Assembly: GCF_009757775.1 (NCBI RefSeq)
Contig: NZ_RHLK01000007.1
Span: 61,897 to 125,896, forward strand
Reading direction: 5' to 3'
DNA from: Paenibacillus lutrae
GTDB taxonomy: Bacteria; Bacillota; Bacilli; Paenibacillales; NBRC-103111
Length of the DNA: 64,000 nucleotides
Part shown: one piece after another, positions 36,161-42,946 of the stretch
Layout: the number at the start of each line of letters is the position of its first letter
How positions within the stretch are numbered: position 1 is the stretch's first letter
Notes under the pieces: model-generated
Databases searched by the model: none
Told to the model about the DNA's origin: nothing
Seen by the model: only the letters and a program-made list of their open reading frames with translations
Translations under genes and position numbers: made by a program

Positions 36161-36620
36161 AGAGATTTTCTGTTATTAACTTTTTTATTTCTTCAATCGT
36201 GTAACATGGGTATTTACTGTGAATCATGCTATGACAATTTGAGCAGACCATTTTGATGTCATCAATGCTTATTTTTGTTTCTCTTGTTAGACCACTAATA
36301 GGCTTTGTATGATGACCTTCGATAAAACTTTTACCAATATCACCATATGCTTTTTGAAAACTAAAACCGCATGCTTCACAGGACAATAATGGATCTTTTT
36401 TTGCATATAAATCCTTACATTTTTTCATAAATACAACATCTCGTTCTTTTCTAAAATGCAAGAACAGTTTTTTTTTACCTTCAAAAGTACTTAACGATTC
36501 TGTCGAATCGTTATGAAGTATTATCGATGTGACTACTTCATCTCCCTGTTTTACGAGATTCCCGTTTATATCATAGATATCCAAAACTGATTCAACTGGT
36601 ATAAATTCGAGGATTTCCAT
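36147..36620 (-). CDS. HNH endonuclease
   Basis: 157 aa, ATG at 36620. The C-terminal half is a complete zinc-finger HNH nuclease: 'CEACGF' near residue 83, 'IEGHHTKPISG' near 102 and 'VCSNCHSMIHSKYP' near 124. The N-terminal 75 residues are a small beta-rich domain. This resembles McrA-like restriction nucleases. The ATG directly abuts the TAA of the upstream gene, so both are made from one message. The last codons run into the recombinase remnant, suggesting the module was inserted there. A+T-rich. Confidence 0.88.
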   Translation of the reverse strand: MEILEFIPVESVLDIYDINGNLVKQGDEVVTSIILHNDSTESLSTFEGKKKLFLHFRKERDVVFMKKCKDLYAKKDPLLSCEACGFSFQKAYGDIGKSFIEGHHTKPISGLTRETKISIDDIKMVCSNCHSMIHSKYPCYTIEEIKKLITENLSNVR

Positions 36621-37478
36621 TTAAGATTGCCCCTTACAACTTGAACAAAATAGTTGCATTTCGTTATTATAATTTGTCTTTACTAATGCCCAATTGAATG
36701 AAAGGTTTTCTCTTTTTTCATCACAATGCGGACAAATAAAGAAAAATCGTTTATGCGACTTAATTATATCGTTGTATGTTAATGTTTGGCCTTCTTCCAG
36801 CATATTATTTTCACTTAAATGTGTCTGAATTCCTCTTAGATGATCAGTAATCATATGTGATGTTGCCTTGAAATTTGGTTCTAACGATACCCGAGTTAAA
36901 AGTTCCTCTATTACAGAATTATACTTAATTAAGATATTATCTTTAACGAAAGCATGTTCTTCTTCAACCACATTATCAAGAGAACATATATGAAAATTCT
37001 TTTTATCAATTCCCAATTGGTAAAATACTTGAAATATGTATTCAGTCTTTATATTGGATTTAATATATTGTTTGGTAAGAACTAATTGTTTGTATGTTAA
37101 AGGACGAGATTCCGCATACTTTTTCTCCTTCGTCCCTATCTTTAAGCTTAGGATATTGTTTAGAAAGCTTTGATTGAAATTATCCGGATATTGTTCAATT
37201 AAAAAGTTTTTAAAAGATGAAAGGTGCGATATAAGAGAATCAATTAAATTTGGTGCATAATCATTATCAAATAAAACTTTAATGTATTCTTCAACATCTT
37301 TTTGGACAAATAAATTAAAAGGTTTATTGGTGAATTTATGAAACTTGAAAAAATTTTCAAGTTTTTGATAATAACCTTTGTCAAAATCAGTCATCGCTTT
37401 GTACTGGTCTATCCAATTCTTGTTATTGGATTCAATTTCTTTAGCAGTTAGCTCTTTCGGAAACGATGCTTTTCCCAT
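36621..37478 (-). CDS. Zinc-ribbon protein with recombinase-like N-terminus
   Basis: 285 aa from ATG at 37478 after 'AAGAGGTG'. Residues about 25-105 ('LFVQKDVEEYIKVLFDNDYA') resemble the SAM-like core-binding domain of tyrosine recombinases, but no R-H-R-Y catalytic set is visible. The C-terminus carries four Cys in 'FFICPHCDEKRE' and 'LFCSSCKGQS', a zinc ribbon. It abuts the HNH gene with no spacing. It could be the DNA-recognition partner of the nuclease. No confident family; the two-gene unit deserves a search. Confidence 0.6.
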   Translation of the reverse strand: MGKASFPKELTAKEIESNNKNWIDQYKAMTDFDKGYYQKLENFFKFHKFTNKPFNLFVQKDVEEYIKVLFDNDYAPNLIDSLISHLSSFKNFLIEQYPDNFNQSFLNNILSLKIGTKEKKYAESRPLTYKQLVLTKQYIKSNIKTEYIFQVFYQLGIDKKNFHICSLDNVVEEEHAFVKDNILIKYNSVIEELLTRVSLEPNFKATSHMITDHLRGIQTHLSENNMLEEGQTLTYNDIIKSHKRFFFICPHCDEKRENLSFNWALVKTNYNNEMQLFCSSCKGQS

Positions 37479-37573
37479 AAAACACACCTCTTAACTACCT
37501 TCATTTTCTAACTTTTACCATCCAGTATTATTCTGTTTGTAACCTCCAAATCCTTTTTTTAATGCTTAAAAAA

Positions 37574-37600
37574 CAAAAAGACGCCGTTTTTCAGGCGCCT
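37574..37600 (-). terminator. Terminator in the island
   Basis: AGACGCC (37579-37585) and GGCGCCT (37594-37600) around a T-rich loop, then TTTTTG on the minus strand. Confidence 0.7.
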
Positions 37601-37635
37601 TTCCCATTACTCTTCCTTTATGACGGTTTTATACA

Positions 37636-37911
37636 TCACATTGGAGATATGGTTTCGCACAGTCTTCTCGCTGATAAAAAGCTGCTGTGCAATATCCTTC
37701 GTCGTCGTTTTGTGCTGTAAGTACTGTTATAACCAAAAAACTTCAAACTAAAAAAAGGCGGCTTATGGGCTGCCTTCTTTGGTTTATTTTCAGAAACTAT
37801 GATGCCATGCTTACCCTGGCAAAACACCTTTATCTTTTTCTCGATGGCAGTGTGCTCTACCCCATCTGCCCATCTCATTCCCTGTAGCTCACACTGTTTA
37901 AATTTATTCAT
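37636..37911 (-). CDS. Hypothetical island protein fused into a gerE fragment
   Basis: 91 codons, ATG at 37911 with 'AAAGGTGG' upstream. The first ~60 codons ('MNKFKQCELQGMRWADGVEH') look like a separate small gene that ends near a hairpin (GGCAGC/GCCGCC with seven T, about 37754-37773). The remainder runs out of frame through gerE fragment C and is probably not meaningful protein. Likely a truncated or decaying gene. Confidence 0.35.
   Translation of the reverse strand: MNKFKQCELQGMRWADGVEHTAIEKKIKVFCQGKHGIIVSENKPKKAAHKPPFFSLKFFGYNSTYSTKRRRRILHSSFLSARRLCETISPM
37638..37719 (-). pseudogene. gerE fragment C
   Basis: 82 bp matching the middle of gerE, from ACATTGGAGATATGGTT to CTGTA. Differences from the intact gene are a 3-bp insertion (GTC) and one substitution. 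The left edge is exactly the sequence where fragment A ends, so both share a 17-bp core. To its right the sequence CTGTAAGTACTGTTA is shared with fragment D but not with intact gerE. Confidence 0.85.
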
Positions 37912-38108
37912 GTGATTCCACCTTTATCACGGCTATGTTGAGGATGAGGGATAATTTATAGAATGTCTTCCATCTGATCCTAGTGTATGTTTCCTTACTT
38001 ATCGGAGGATTTAACTTAATCATTGATTTGCTCGCTTAATCTTAATAATCCTTCAGGAGAGATCGGACAATTATGTCCTTTCTCCTAAAATTCGTAATAA
38101 TTCCATTC
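37912..38108. other. Short island intergenic stretch
   Basis: About 200 bp, A+T-rich, between the hypothetical 91-codon frame and the 225-aa gene. Nothing recognised. Confidence 0.4.
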
Positions 38109-38786
38109 TTATGTTACTCGAAAATAAGCTATCCTATTATCTTCTGAAACCATAAGATCTACGCTTTCAGCATGCTCTACAAAATACCTTAAGGCGATAG
38201 AATCGGTTAATGATTCTTCAAATGTCCAACCTATTGGGCTGATGTTTATCTCACCTTTAGCCACTAGAATTGTTCTCCGGAAAAACTCCCAAAGATCTGA
38301 CGGTATAGATTCAACATCTGCTTTGTGCTGCAAAAATTCTTTTGTCTGCACCCTGTAACGTTTCAATTTTGAAATGGGAGTATCTGCATTACGATCTCTG
38401 AAATACATATCATGCGTAAATGTGTCTAAGTGATTTTTAATTGCTTTGTTCAACTCTTCTTGAGCAGCTACCTTTAAGTTCAAAAATTTAATACTTGTAA
38501 GATGATTATTTTCAAAAACCTTATGTGCCAGTTCAAAATACTGAAGGAATTTCTCTACTACTATTTCGGAATATTCAATATTGGTCACTGGAATATACAG
38601 TTCTTTCCTATTGCCCGTGTTTTTAAGTACAGGAACAAGGAAAAACAAATGAATAAGATCAAAATGGTATGACTTATGATCTGTGGAAGAATTATGAATC
38701 TTCTCTATTCTAAAATCTGTGACCGTTTCATGTTCGAATTGCTCAGTAATTAATGTTAATGTTTTTTCTTCTTTTGCCCAATCCAT
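38109..38786 (-). CDS. Island protein of unknown function (225 aa)
   Basis: 225 aa, ATG at 38786 with 'TAGGAGGAG' upstream: excellent translation signals. Soluble, acidic and basic residues mixed, rich in Phe, His and Lys ('DHKSYHFDLIHLFFLVPVL', 'SDLWEFFRRTILVAKGEI'). No Cys, no membrane helix. I recognise no domain. A+T-rich codon use fits the island. It is the only intact-looking gene of the second island segment, between gerE fragments C and D. Confidence 0.7.
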   Translation of the reverse strand: MDWAKEEKTLTLITEQFEHETVTDFRIEKIHNSSTDHKSYHFDLIHLFFLVPVLKNTGNRKELYIPVTNIEYSEIVVEKFLQYFELAHKVFENNHLTSIKFLNLKVAAQEELNKAIKNHLDTFTHDMYFRDRNADTPISKLKRYRVQTKEFLQHKADVESIPSDLWEFFRRTILVAKGEINISPIGWTFEESLTDSIALRYFVEHAESVDLMVSEDNRIAYFRVT

Positions 38787-38813
38787 GATACTCCTCCTAA
38801 ATCAAAAATCGGA

Positions 38814-38840
38814 AAAGAGGAGTTTAATTTACTCCTCTTG
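38814..38840 (-). terminator. Terminator after a decayed gene
   Basis: AAGAGGAGT/ACTCCTCTT (38815-38823, 38831-38839) followed by TTTT on the minus strand. It implies a minus-strand gene once ended just above it. Confidence 0.7.
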
Positions 38841-38850
38841 ATTTAATATT

Positions 38851-39085
38851 TTATTTAATTGTAACTTCTGCAGATTTAACTGGCAAAATACCGTAAATCC
38901 GCTCGCCATGTATAGCACTTATACCTGCAATGGCTCCGGTCACTCCTGCATAGTATTTTCCTGGAGCATAAAGGGGTTCTTATTCTTATATGTATGTAAT
39001 CAGCTCGTACAGCTTTCATTTCTCTTAAATCACCAACGCCTCTAAAGTAAAATGTACCACGGCAGAGGTTTAATCCTTGTGTGAT
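38851..39085 (-). pseudogene. 3' remnant of an unknown island gene
   Basis: On the minus strand a coding-like stretch reads 'RGTFYFRGVGDLREMKAVRA' then, after a one-base frame change near 38977, 'PLYAPGKYYAGVTGAIAG' and 'GERIYGILPVKSAEVTIK' to TAA at 38851. A terminator follows. The 5' end is cut off near gerE fragment D. Function unknown. Confidence 0.55.
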
Positions 39086-39097
39086 TCAAACTATATT

Positions 39098-39175
39098 ACA
39101 TTGGAGATATGATTTCGCACCGTCTTCTCGCTGATAAAAGCTGCTGTGCTATATCCTTCGTCGTTTTGTTCTGTA
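39098..39175 (-). pseudogene. gerE fragment D
   Basis: 78 bp matching the same interval of gerE as fragment C (ACATTGGAG to CTGTA), with several substitutions and a one-base deletion. It is more diverged than C and hence probably an older junction. It shares the post-gerE tail CTGTAAGCATTGTTA with C. Confidence 0.85.
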
Positions 39176-39419
39176 AGCATTGTTAAACAAAGTAAATCCC
39201 CATGCCTAGTGGCCCCCCAGTTACTCGTCATCACGTGGTAATGCTCATCTTTTCTTGTCCAAATATAGAAGATAACAGAATTTACAATCCCTCACGAACT
39301 TTAAAATAAATCCGATGAACCCCCTGCTTTGAGGACTGCTTTTGAAGCATTTATACCGGAACGGCAAAGAGCATACATTCATCTGAACCCCAACAATCCA
39401 AAACTCAGGGATTAAAGAT
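39176..39419. other. Third island segment, degraded
   Basis: About 245 bp between gerE fragment D and the gerE terminator. A plus-strand stretch at about 39330-39415 reads 'RTAFEAFIPERQRAYIHL' before a stop and may be the tail of a lost gene. No intact gene. Confidence 0.35.
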
Positions 39420-39420
39420 T

Positions 39421-39472
39421 AAAAAAACCTCTTCAGGATCATCCGGTAAGCGGATCATTCTAAAGAGGGTTT
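39421..39472 (-). terminator. gerE terminator
   Basis: Minus strand: CCTCTTTAGAATGATCCG and its near-complement around CTTA, then seven T. The same hairpin is present at fragment A (32605-32656). Confidence 0.85.
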
Positions 39473-39493
39473 CCCCTGGCAAGGGTTGCTTCG

Positions 39494-39718
39494 TCAGATT
39501 TTAAGTTCGCCGAGCTTAATTAGTTCGACTACCGCCTGTGAACGACCTTTTACGTTCAATTTTTGCATGACATTGGAGATATGGTTTCGCACAGTCTTCT
39601 CGCTGATAAAAAGCTGCTGTGCAATATCCTTCGTCGTTTTGTCCTGTACCAGCAGTTCGAAGACTTCGCGTTCGCGATTTGTCAGTAAGAATTTGTTTTT
39701 ATGGTCGCTTCCCTTCAA
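39494..39718 (-). CDS. gerE: GerE, LuxR-type regulator of late spore-coat genes
   Basis: 74 aa from TTG at 39718 behind 'GGAGGGATGG', exactly the length of B. subtilis GerE. Nearly the whole protein is the helix-turn-helix unit: 'LLTNREREVFELLVQDKTTK', 'LFISEKTVRNHISNVMQKL', 'KGRSQAVVELIKLGEL'. GerE acts in the mother cell after sigma-K, activating and repressing coat genes. The 3' part (39420-39586) is duplicated at 32604-32770 and the core ACATTGGAGATATGGTT lies within codons of the recognition helix region. The reading frame is intact despite the adjoining island. Confidence 0.95.
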   Translation of the reverse strand: MKGSDHKNKFLLTNREREVFELLVQDKTTKDIAQQLFISEKTVRNHISNVMQKLNVKGRSQAVVELIKLGELKI

Positions 39719-39952
39719 GTTGCCATCCCTCCTTGCTCGGGTTTTTGGGGTCATTACAAGGGTAAGGGATACAGTCAACTTAGTGTATGAAGGGCGGTTA
39801 CCAATGGTGCAGTGGCGGAGGGAAAATAGGCGATTGGGTGGAAAGTGCTAATTTGTTACGTGAATATTTTAATAATTCAGCATTACTGACCATTAAGAAA
39901 ATAAAAAAAACATGGTGTTCAGTTATTACCAAACACCTTATCTTAATACCAA
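39719..39952. other. gerE upstream region
   Basis: Contains the gerE promoter area. The terminator of the next gene lies at about 39903-39940 (GGTGTT/AACACC, then eight T on the minus strand). No promoter is assigned. Confidence 0.5.
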
Positions 39953-40522
39953 CTATTTAAATTTACTAAATGCAGATTCCTGTAGATTTTTAAACCTTTC
40001 ATTACGCGCTGCTTCGTTTTTTTCTTTTTCATCATGTCCATCCATATTGATTTTCCCCTGATTCAAAGCATGAATCCAATAGGCCTGTTTTTCTTCAGAC
40101 CAATTCAAAAATAGGATGTATCTATTTCCAGGTATCAAAGGGGTATACTCATCAGCTATTATTTTTGTTCTTCCGGGTTTTATACCATTATCAACCGTGA
40201 AAAACCTCTCAATAACAGGAAGTATTTGAGGAACTTCTGCCTTATCAGTAGAGTTTTTTAATACTTTATTGACCTTAACATCTGTTAAGGTGTAAGAGTC
40301 CACATATTCCTTCTCTTTGACTATTTCTTTGTTAGTTGATGTAGGAATCACTTCAACGACTAATGATACATCACTGATCAATTTATCTACGTCCTCATAG
40401 ACTTCATGATTATAAACTGCTCCTGTTTCTTCCCCAATAACTCTTTGATCTGCTATATAATAACCAGAACCCATAATGCCTAAAGTTAAAACACAAGTTA
40501 TGAGCAACCTTCTATTTTTCAT
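39953..40522 (-). CDS. Exported hypothetical protein
   Basis: 189 aa, ATG at 40522 behind 'AAGGAGATGAACAG'. An uncleaved or signal-type helix spans residues about 5-25 ('LLITCVLTLGIMGSGYYIA'). The mature part is hydrophilic and beta-rich ('YTLTDVKVNKVLKN', 'GNRYILFLNWSEEKQAYW'), similar in style to small Bacillus secreted proteins of unknown function. It follows the matrixin-like protease gene by 20 bp, so it may be a partner or inhibitor. No family assigned. Confidence 0.7.
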   Translation of the reverse strand: MKNRRLLITCVLTLGIMGSGYYIADQRVIGEETGAVYNHEVYEDVDKLISDVSLVVEVIPTSTNKEIVKEKEYVDSYTLTDVKVNKVLKNSTDKAEVPQILPVIERFFTVDNGIKPGRTKIIADEYTPLIPGNRYILFLNWSEEKQAYWIHALNQGKINMDGHDEKEKNEAARNERFKNLQESAFSKFK

Positions 40523-40542
40523 CTGTTCATCTCCTTAAAATT

Positions 40543-41154
40543 TCACCATTTATTTGCTAAGTGATTCGCATCTTCTGAGGTAGGGGAAGATAAATTAAAT
40601 TTACCAGATTTCATCCAATGAGAACCCGAATGTGCAGGAGCAATCTCAAAATGACTTATTCCTAGAGCATGGCCAATTTCATGTCCTGTATTCATAGATC
40701 TTTCTGCCCAGCTCCACTGTGACATGCTCCCAGCATCCAACTGAATCCTCGCAAAGTTGTAATTAGATCCATTGTTGATATCGGAGATGTACACTGTAGA
40801 AAGTGCTCCATTCGATAATCGATTATAATAATCTGCTGCACCGTATACACCACTTCCTAATGACCCATAAACAACATAAATTTTTATTTGCGCAAGTGAT
40901 GCATATGCATCTGAAATCTCCCAAAGCTTTGCTGTTGAGCCTGATACAGCATTCCAATTAGTCTCGGCATTCTTAACAATGTCAGTATAACCATATGATG
41001 CAACAGATGAGTCCAACCAATATTGGAAATCAGGACCATTAGTGTTACTTCCTTTTTTTACATGTGCAATGCCATAATCCGCATAACTATTCGAACTCCC
41101 AGTTAGCATTGACATAGCAATAGATGTTGCCAGTAGAATAGTCCTTTTTTTCAC
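40543..41154 (-). CDS. Secreted matrixin-type zinc metallopeptidase
   Basis: 203 aa, GTG at 41154 behind 'AAGGAGAG'. Signal peptide ends 'SSNSYA'. Zinc site 'NTGHEIGHALGISHFE' near residue 160 (HExxHxxGxxH) and a Met-turn 'SGSHWMKSG' about 20 residues on mark an M10/M57-like metzincin. No propeptide or Cys switch is evident between signal and catalytic core. It heads a two-gene unit with the exported protein above. A+T-rich relative to the flanks, possibly acquired. Confidence 0.85.
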   Translation of the reverse strand: MKKRTILLATSIAMSMLTGSSNSYADYGIAHVKKGSNTNGPDFQYWLDSSVASYGYTDIVKNAETNWNAVSGSTAKLWEISDAYASLAQIKIYVVYGSLGSGVYGAADYYNRLSNGALSTVYISDINNGSNYNFARIQLDAGSMSQWSWAERSMNTGHEIGHALGISHFEIAPAHSGSHWMKSGKFNLSSPTSEDANHLANKW

Positions 41155-41266
41155 GCAATTATCTCTCCTTATATTTTTCTCATAAATTACATATTATACC
41201 TTATACAACTATACATTATATAAATTAAAAAACAAACAAAATATTACACTTTTGAAAATAAATAAA

Positions 41267-41315
41267 AGAGCGTGATCGGATTAATCGCTGACAGCGATTA
41301 ATCCGATCACGCTCT
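41267..41315. terminator. 23-bp perfect hairpin, terminator of ccpN/PPDK-regulator operon
   Basis: Arms 41267-41289 and 41293-41315 are perfectly complementary with a 3-nt loop; the minus strand continues TTTTATTTATTTTC. It ends the operon at 41411 and isolates it from the protease pair. Confidence 0.9.
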
Positions 41316-41410
41316 ACACCTAGGCCCTATGCAGCCAAAGCTGATTCGCAGCCATGGACAGCATGATCGGCACTTATTCTTCTAGGACAGCGACGCGCCC
41401 CATCAGGCCA

Positions 41411-42223
41411 TCAAGCCTGCATAAACTCAATAATGAGACCGGCCGTCTCCTCGATAGCTTTGTCGGTCACGTCTATGACCGGGCAGCGCAGACGCTTCGC
41501 AATGGCGATAGCATGCTCCAGCTCCTCGTTGATCCGTCCCAGGGTTGCGTACTGGGAGCCGAATGGAAGCCCCAGCGTCTTAAGCCGCTCGATACGGATT
41601 TTGAACAGCTTCTCGGCGTTCATCGTCAACGCGACGATGCGGCTGCCGGGAAACTCGAACAATTCCGGAGGAAGCTTCACTTCCGGCACAAGCGGGAAGT
41701 TCGCCACTTTGTATCCCTTGTGCGCAAGGAAGATGCTAAGCGGTGTCTTTGAAGTGCGCGACACGCCGATCAGTACAATATCGGCATTCATCATCGATGT
41801 CGTATCGCGGCCGTCGTCGCATTTGACAGCGAATTCAATGGCCTCGACACGCCGGAAATAAGCATCGTCCAGCTCGTGCATAAGACCCGGCTTACGGGTT
41901 GGCGCGCCATCGAATGTATCAATATAAGCCTGCATCATCGGCCCCATGATATCAATGGCACGGACCCCGAGGCGAATCGCTTCTTCCTTCATCATTTCCC
42001 GAAGTTCAGGCTGAACGAGCGTATAGGCGACGAAGCCGCCCTCACGATGCACTTCTTCCATAATCTCACGGATTTCATCTTCATGTTTAATATGCCCGAT
42101 CCGCCTCATCTTGACATCTTGGCCGTTAAATTGGCGAATCGTGGCACGAACGACCGTTTCCGCCGTCTCTCCAACGGAATCGGAGCAGATTGTGATCGTT
42201 TGTTGTTGTGCATCCTGAACCAT
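41411..42223 (-). CDS. Pyruvate, phosphate dikinase regulatory protein (PSRP/DUF299)
   Basis: 270 aa from ATG at 42223; a GTG at 42250 overlaps ccpN and is less likely because homologues start just before 'ITICSDSVGETAE'. The P-loop-like 'LIGVSRTSKTPLSIFLA' near residue 150 is typical of this bifunctional kinase/pyrophosphorylase, which uses ADP to phosphorylate and inactivate PPDK and phosphate to reactivate it. Here its target gene, ppdK, is two genes upstream. B. subtilis YqfL lies beside ccpN in the same order. Confidence 0.93.
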   Translation of the reverse strand: MVQDAQQQTITICSDSVGETAETVVRATIRQFNGQDVKMRRIGHIKHEDEIREIMEEVHREGGFVAYTLVQPELREMMKEEAIRLGVRAIDIMGPMMQAYIDTFDGAPTRKPGLMHELDDAYFRRVEAIEFAVKCDDGRDTTSMMNADIVLIGVSRTSKTPLSIFLAHKGYKVANFPLVPEVKLPPELFEFPGSRIVALTMNAEKLFKIRIERLKTLGLPFGSQYATLGRINEELEHAIAIAKRLRCPVIDVTDKAIEETAGLIIEFMQA

Positions 42224-42243
42224 CCGGTATGTGTTCCCCTTCC

Positions 42244-42885
42244 TTACCACTTCCGGGCCGCATCAAGCAGCACTCGGGTCATTGTCGTTTTGGAAATGCG
42301 CCCGACCACTTCAAGAGACGGCTGGTCGCTCCCGTTCTCATGTGGAATAACTACAGGCAGCATATCGATCTGGTGCTCCGACATTTTGCGTGCCGCTTCA
42401 ATGACATCATCATCCGGCGTAACAGTGATGAGCTGAGGTTTACGCGTCATGACTAAGCTGACCGGCATGGAAGCAGCTGCAGGATTGCCAAGCGTCACCT
42501 TAAGCAGGTCCTTCGGCGATATGACGCCAAGCAGCATGCCTTCCTCATCCGCAACGACCAGTCCGCCGACGTTATCGACGAACAGGGCGACGACTGCGTC
42601 CCCTACTGTGGCGGTCTTGCGAACGATGACCGGCATCGACTGAACCTGCTTCACCTTAAGCTTGAGACCGTTTGCTTGTTCTTCACGAAAAGACTTGTTC
42701 GGAAAATAGCCGACCTTCGGCTTGGCATTAATATGGCCGAGCATCACGAGGAGAGAAAGATCCGAACGAATAGTCGGACGGCTGACACCCAGCTGTTCTG
42801 CGATCTGCTCTCCTGTGATGGGTGCCTGTTTATGAATAAAATCCAGAATTTCCATCTGGCGCTGCGACAACTGAATAGCTCTCAC
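42244..42885 (-). CDS. ccpN: CcpN, CBS-domain repressor of gluconeogenesis
   Basis: 213 aa. N-terminal winged helix ('QRQMEILDFIHKQAPITGEQ', 'LGVSRPTIRSDLS') then two CBS domains (about 80-205) that sense adenine nucleotides. B. subtilis CcpN (YqzB) has the same size and represses gapB, pckA and the SR1 RNA. The start GTG at 42885 is preceded by a stop two codons before and by 'GAGGA' very close to it, an unusual spacing, but homologue alignment supports it. It overlaps or abuts the PPDK regulator gene downstream and follows ppdK by 61 bp. Confidence 0.92.
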   Translation of the reverse strand: MRAIQLSQRQMEILDFIHKQAPITGEQIAEQLGVSRPTIRSDLSLLVMLGHINAKPKVGYFPNKSFREEQANGLKLKVKQVQSMPVIVRKTATVGDAVVALFVDNVGGLVVADEEGMLLGVISPKDLLKVTLGNPAAASMPVSLVMTRKPQLITVTPDDDVIEAARKMSEHQIDMLPVVIPHENGSDQPSLEVVGRISKTTMTRVLLDAARKW

Positions 42886-42946
42886 TCCTCACGGGCGGAT
42901 TCCCGCAGGTGCAATCGGGTATAATTCCATGATATATAAAATGCCG

